From Bacteriovoracaceae bacterium (lineage in GTDB: Bacteria; Bdellovibrionota; Bacteriovoracia; Bacteriovoracales; Bacteriovoracaceae), in assembly GCA_947441615.1 (NCBI GenBank), contig CANEUH010000010.1, positions 1 through 64,000 on the forward strand: DNA of 64,000 bases, given 5' to 3'. Positions within the stretch are counted from its first letter, which is position 1, and each line of letters begins with the position of its first letter. Below, piece after piece: positions 60,444 to 64,000 of this stretch. The position numbers and the translations under genes are program-made. Below the pieces are notes generated by a model. The model saw only the letters and a program-made list of their open reading frames with translations. It was not told the origin of the DNA and did not search any database.

Positions 60444-62591
60444 ATGTCATCTAAATTTCGCCCCTTTATCGATTCTGCGACAAATCTTAAAGAACTAACT
60501 TTTGGACCCATTTTAATGGGAGTCCTGTTAGGAATTCTCTTTGGTGCTTCCTCCCTCTATCTCGCACTTAAAGTTGGTATGACGGTTTCCGCTTCGATTC
60601 CTGTGGCGGTGTTATCCATCACACTATTTAAAGGTCTCTCTAAGATGTTTGGGATGAGACGGGCCACAATTCTTGAAAATAACATGGTTCAAACAACTGG
60701 ATCAGCTGGAGAATCGATTGCATTTGGAGTCGCTGTCACCATGCCAGCTCTTCTTATCTTGGGATATGATTTGGATTTACCTAGAATCATGACTGTCTCT
60801 ATCCTTGGTGGTCTCTTAGGTGTCCTCATGATGATTCCACTTAGAAGGGCCCTCATTGTAAAAGAGCACGGGAAACTCATTTACCCAGAGGGAACTGCGT
60901 GTGCTGAAGTTTTAATTGTTGGGGAAAAAGGTGGCTCTTCTGGGAAAATCGTCTTTGCTGGTTTTTTTCTTGGTTTGTTTTATAAATTTTTTAACGTCGG
61001 TATGCGTTTATGGAAAGATGTTCCTGAGAAAGTTTTTAGCTTTTTTAAAGGCTCCGCTATTTCGGCCGAAGTCTCTCCGGAGCTCTTGGGAGTTGGGTAT
61101 ATCATAGGATTAAGAACAGCTGCCATCATGATGGCCGGTGGAGTTTTATCAAGCTTTGTCCTTATCCCCATGATTTCACTTTTTGGTGGAAATCTAACTG
61201 AGCCACTTTTCCCTGCAAAAATTCTAATTAAAGACATGGAGATACACGATATTTGGAGAAACTACGTCCTCTATATCGGCGCAGGTGCTGTTGCGGCCGG
61301 AGGGATTATCTCACTTTTTCAAAGCTTACCCACAATCATTCACGGTGCGAAATCCGGATTAAAGTCTCTTCTTGGTAAAAATGAAAATGATGCCGAATCA
61401 AATGAGAGAACTGAACAAGACCTCCCCTTTTCATTTGTTATTATTGGAACTTTACTCATGGTTCTTGGGCTATGGTTTGCTCCTGCTCTTCATATCAATC
61501 TTCTTTCGGCGATTATGATTGTGTTATTTGGCTTCCTCTTTGTCACAGTAAGCTCAAGACTTACTGGTGAGATTGGCTCATCTTCAAACCCCATTTCAGG
61601 GATGACAGTGGCAACTCTTTTACTAACTTGCTTAGTATTCCTTGCTGTTGGATGGATTGGCCCTGAGCACAGAGTGGGTGCCTTAAGTATTGCAGCTGTT
61701 GTTTGTATCGCTGCTTCAAACGGAGGAACGACCTCACAGGATTTAAAAACGGGATATCTTGTTGGTGCAACCCCTAAGTATCAACAGATCGGACTTCTTA
61801 TTGGCGCCCTTACAAGTTCAATTGTAATTGGCTACTCACTTATTCTCCTAAATGATGCTTCTACTGTTTATACAAAAAATGTTCCAGACTATGTGGTTCA
61901 AGACTTAAGCCAGTTAAAAGAGAAACAAAAAATTAAAGGGCCTGAGAGTACTCTTGATCGAAATGAGTATTCAGTACTTCAAGTTACTGAGCAGTCAGAA
62001 CCAGAGATGCTGAAAGTTTTAGGCCCTGGAAAATATCTCGTCAACAATGAAGGTAAAGTTATTTACCTCGTGGATCCAGGAATCAATGGCAGTATTAATA
62101 AACGTGATGATGGATCAAGTGTCACTAAATACGAGGCCCCTAAGGCAAGACTCATGTCCCTCATTATTGATGGGATACTCACTCAAAAACTTCCTTGGGG
62201 ACTAGTTCTTCTTGGTGTTGCTCTGGCACTTGTTCTTGAGCTTTGTGGAATCTCTGCGCTTCCCTTCGCTGTTGGGGTCTATCTTCCAATTTCAGCATCA
62301 ACACCCATCTTTATCGGTGGTGTCGTGAGATGGCTTGTTGATAGAAAAAAAGATCATCAGTCAGAAGTAGAGTCTGAAACTGGGACGGGAGTTCTTTTTT
62401 CATCAGGACTTATTGCCGGAGGGGCCATTGCGGGAATTTTACTCGCACTCACTCAAATCATGCCAGGCCTATCTGAAAAGCTTGATTTTTCTTCATCGAT
62501 TGGAGGACTCTCTTCATCAGATGTATTTGCGACATTCGTGTTTCTAACAATCGCTACTGTCCTCTTTGTCATTGGGAAAAAGAAAGCTTAA
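60444..62591 (+). CDS. OPT-family oligopeptide transporter
   Basis: The 715-residue protein has about 14-16 transmembrane segments. Family traits include the N-terminal GVLLGILFGASSLYLALKVG and SASIPVAVLSI segments, ENNMVQTTGSAGESIAFGV, and a GTACAEVL stretch. A soluble insert of about 90 residues sits at 480-570 (AST/VYTKNVPDYVV to APKARLMS) before the last helices. OPT transporters take up oligopeptides or metal chelates by proton coupling. A peptide importer fits a predator that lives on digested prey proteins, which is inference. Confidence 0.9.
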   Translation: MSSKFRPFIDSATNLKELTFGPILMGVLLGILFGASSLYLALKVGMTVSASIPVAVLSITLFKGLSKMFGMRRATILENNMVQTTGSAGESIAFGVAVTMPALLILGYDLDLPRIMTVSILGGLLGVLMMIPLRRALIVKEHGKLIYPEGTACAEVLIVGEKGGSSGKIVFAGFFLGLFYKFFNVGMRLWKDVPEKVFSFFKGSAISAEVSPELLGVGYIIGLRTAAIMMAGGVLSSFVLIPMISLFGGNLTEPLFPAKILIKDMEIHDIWRNYVLYIGAGAVAAGGIISLFQSLPTIIHGAKSGLKSLLGKNENDAESNERTEQDLPFSFVIIGTLLMVLGLWFAPALHINLLSAIMIVLFGFLFVTVSSRLTGEIGSSSNPISGMTVATLLLTCLVFLAVGWIGPEHRVGALSIAAVVCIAASNGGTTSQDLKTGYLVGATPKYQQIGLLIGALTSSIVIGYSLILLNDASTVYTKNVPDYVVQDLSQLKEKQKIKGPESTLDRNEYSVLQVTEQSEPEMLKVLGPGKYLVNNEGKVIYLVDPGINGSINKRDDGSSVTKYEAPKARLMSLIIDGILTQKLPWGLVLLGVALALVLELCGISALPFAVGVYLPISASTPIFIGGVVRWLVDRKKDHQSEVESETGTGVLFSSGLIAGGAIAGILLALTQIMPGLSEKLDFSSSIGGLSSSDVFATFVFLTIATVLFVIGKKKA

Positions 62592-62598
62592 ATAAATA

Positions 62599-62620
62599 TG
62601 GGGGATGAAATTATCCCCCA
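62599..62620. terminator. Bidirectional terminator between convergent genes
   Basis: TGGGGGAT 62599-62606 pairs exactly with ATCCCCCA 62613-62620 over a 6-nt loop. It lies between the OPT stop (62591) and the stop of the BON-CBS gene (62626) and can serve both. On the minus strand TATTTATTT follows. Confidence 0.75.
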
Positions 62621-62625
62621 CTTCA

Positions 62626-63531
62626 CTATTGTAGTGCCGATGGAGAATGTCCCGGTGTCGAGATATCATGAAAGAGCTTCGTTGTTTCTTCACTTTCGGC
62701 CTCAACCACAAGATCACTTAAAGTGACTATCCCGCAAAGATTTTTATTTTTATCAATCACGGGTATTCTTCTAATCTTATTATCTCGCATGAGTTTTATA
62801 CATTGAGGGACTGAAGCATTGACATCAATTGTAACGACTTCTTTAGTCATGCAATCTTTAGCAAAGAGATTCATCGGATTTTTACCTTGACCCAAAGTGC
62901 GACAGACAATATCTCTATCTGTAACAACTCCAACAACTTTTTTGTATTTTTCACTCATAACGATTGGTACTTCTCCACAATCAAATGAAATCATATTTTT
63001 TGCAATAAGAACGAGCGGCGTCTCAGGTGTTGCAAAGGCAACTTTTTTTGCCATAATGTCTTGAAGCGTTTTCATAATCTCTCCTTTTTTATCTGTGACT
63101 ATTCTATTTCTCAAATGGATTAAGTTCAGAATATCTTTAATCCCTGAAATCAATTCTATACATCTTTCTGCCTCTTTTTTATCCTCTCTGGTATCGACCC
63201 AGCCGTTTAGGATTAAAACGCCACCTTGAACTTCAAGATGAAGATCCGAAGCATCTAAAAATTTATTTTTAAATAGCATTTCTGATGCTTCTTCAAATAT
63301 TTCTCGGTCTGATTTTTCATGACTTGTCATTACTTGATTGTATGTCTCACCTCTTTTCGTCCCCATTAGGCCCCGGATTCGGTCGTATTTATTACCCTCG
63401 CCTTCAAACCCATGTTGAAAATCACGCCTCACCATGGTCACTCCTCCATCGAGGGAGTAGTCTTTGTCGAGAATGCGACTATCTTCTTCCCCTTCCCAAT
63501 CAACATTTCTTATATTTCTGTTTTTGCTCAT
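62626..63531 (-). CDS. BON-CBS domain protein with internal start
   Basis: The start is set at 63531 with a GGAGG/AAAGGGG site. The 301-residue protein has a charged N-terminus (1-70), then a BON domain (about 70-145, LHLEVQGGVLILNGWVDTRED). Two CBS domains follow (about 153-285: MAKKVAFATPETPLVLIAKN, VVGVVTDRDIVCRTLG, VVTIDVNASVPQCIKLMRDN, GIVTLSDLVVEA). Inside the frame at 63075 an ATG is preceded by AGGAGAG with ideal spacing, which would give a CBS-only protein of about 149 residues. BON domains bind lipids and CBS pairs bind adenine nucleotides. There is no signal peptide at this start. Confidence 0.8.
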   Translation of the reverse strand: MSKNRNIRNVDWEGEEDSRILDKDYSLDGGVTMVRRDFQHGFEGEGNKYDRIRGLMGTKRGETYNQVMTSHEKSDREIFEEASEMLFKNKFLDASDLHLEVQGGVLILNGWVDTREDKKEAERCIELISGIKDILNLIHLRNRIVTDKKGEIMKTLQDIMAKKVAFATPETPLVLIAKNMISFDCGEVPIVMSEKYKKVVGVVTDRDIVCRTLGQGKNPMNLFAKDCMTKEVVTIDVNASVPQCIKLMRDNKIRRIPVIDKNKNLCGIVTLSDLVVEAESEETTKLFHDISTPGHSPSALQ

Positions 63532-63699
63532 AGACGCCCCTTTCCTCCAACCATTTTCGAAGAAAGACAGGCAAAGGACAATTAAAGCCAAGCAAAAGAT
63601 GGTCTAGTGGAACAACTAAAATTGTCATAAAAATAGACACTGACGTAAATTTTTACATTCCATTCCACTTAAAATTAACTAAATAGGATTGATTCAATC

Positions 63700-63715
63700 T
63701 GGCACCTAACTTGCT
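63700..63715 (+). promoter_or_regulatory. Sigma-54 promoter
   Basis: TGGCAC-CTAAC-TTGCT matches the -24/-12 consensus of RpoN promoters: GG at 63701-63702 and GC at 63713-63714 with exactly 10 nt between. Transcription would start near 63726, about 24 nt before the ATG at 63750. It implies activation by an enhancer-binding protein, but no upstream activating sequence was identified. Confidence 0.72.
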
Positions 63716-63749
63716 TAGTTATTTTGTATCAATGACCAGGGAGTTTTTT

Positions 63750-64000
63750 ATGAAAAAGTCAGCAGCCTTCTTTTTTACTGCATTATTAAGCACAACCACT
63801 TTTGCGGAAGATTATATAAAATGTGATTTTAAAATTTTAGATAATAAAGTTCCATGTTCACTCTTTAGTAAATGCCCGGAAAAGGAACTGAGAGAATCAA
63901 AAACCAGTGTCAATATCGTTGTTAACGATGGGATTGTAGACACAGGAAAAATTAAAATGAAAAAAGTTCTTCTCTACCCAGGAACAAGAAAACAAGACAA
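63750..64000 (+). CDS. Secreted protein, partial (right edge)
   Basis: From an ATG at 63750 the frame is open to the right edge (83 codons). A CAGGGAG site lies about 7 nt upstream. The N-terminus is a signal peptide (MKKSAAFFFTALLSTTTFAE). The next residues contain three cysteines (IKCDFK, VPCSLF, SKCPEK) within about 20 residues, suggesting a disulfide-bonded small domain. The family is not recognised, and the C-terminus is missing. The sigma-54 promoter at 63700 drives it. Confidence 0.65.
   Translation, partial: MKKSAAFFFTALLSTTTFAEDYIKCDFKILDNKVPCSLFSKCPEKELRESKTSVNIVVNDGIVDTGKIKMKKVLLYPGTRKQD

Noticed and set aside
63285-63533. 82-codon plus-strand ORF antisense to the BON-CBS gene
   Set aside because: Shadow frame with no ribosome-binding site or recognisable feature.
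1-64000. tRNA, rRNA, CRISPR array or integrated prophage
   Set aside because: All longer intergenic stretches were read; no cloverleaf with a TTCRA loop, no regular spaced repeats and no phage structural genes were found.

Overview
The window is about 64 kb of A+T-rich bacterial chromosome. It most resembles a Bdellovibrionota predator of the Bacteriovorax/Peredibacter type. This is inferred from gene content: a TIGR02147-type regulator beside a secreted partner, many secreted proteins of unknown function, secreted trypsin-like and papain-like proteases, an L,D-transpeptidase-like protein and a sigma-54 promoter. No rRNA, tRNA or CRISPR array was seen. Genes are densely packed with many 4-nt overlaps.

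1-11.2 kb: a zinc-ribbon (IS1-like) transposase runs off the left edge, followed by three genes of unknown function. Then comes the lysine/diaminopimelate block: asd on the minus strand, and on the plus strand a complete lysine riboswitch leading lysC-dapB-dapA-dapD, enough to take aspartate towards meso-DAP together with asd. Two secreted unknowns follow.

11.2-31.6 kb: trypsin-like protease, hpf-fadD, a methyltransferase and hydrolase pair, a 995-residue secreted protein, an MnmC-like methyltransferase and a FabK-like flavoenzyme, htpX, a papain-like protease, an L,D-transpeptidase-like protein, a secreted transglutaminase-like protein with a barrel-like tail, a large gene split by one in-frame TAA, and three RNA methyltransferases.

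31.6-38.3 kb: an ECF sigma factor with a membrane partner, then a compact five-gene minus-strand operon: MBOAT acyltransferase, SGNH-like membrane protein, acyl carrier protein, fused E1 alpha-beta of a 2-oxoacid dehydrogenase, and lipoyl E2. This looks like a Dlt/AlgI-type envelope acylation system in which the usual carrier-charging ligase is replaced by a 2-oxoacid dehydrogenase. It is my main candidate for an undescribed system.

38.4-54.7 kb: TatD-like hydrolase, O-methyltransferase, PAP2-like phosphatase, a lipase-like protein, two di-iron lipid hydroxylases, then divergent operons: methyltransferase-P450-condensation-like acyltransferase on minus, and E2-like fragment, two FtsX-type permeases, a methyltransferase and a split giant acyl-CoA dehydratase activase on plus. 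Together they look like a lipid or small-molecule biosynthesis and export region.

54.7-64 kb: a lipoprotein, a probable small RNA with a UUCG terminator, two homologous mini membrane proteins leading into a copper P-type ATPase, the TIGR02147 regulator with a secreted Lcl/DUF1566-like partner, a structured leader or attenuator before an OPT-family transporter, a BON-CBS protein with an internal start, and a sigma-54-driven secreted gene cut by the right edge.
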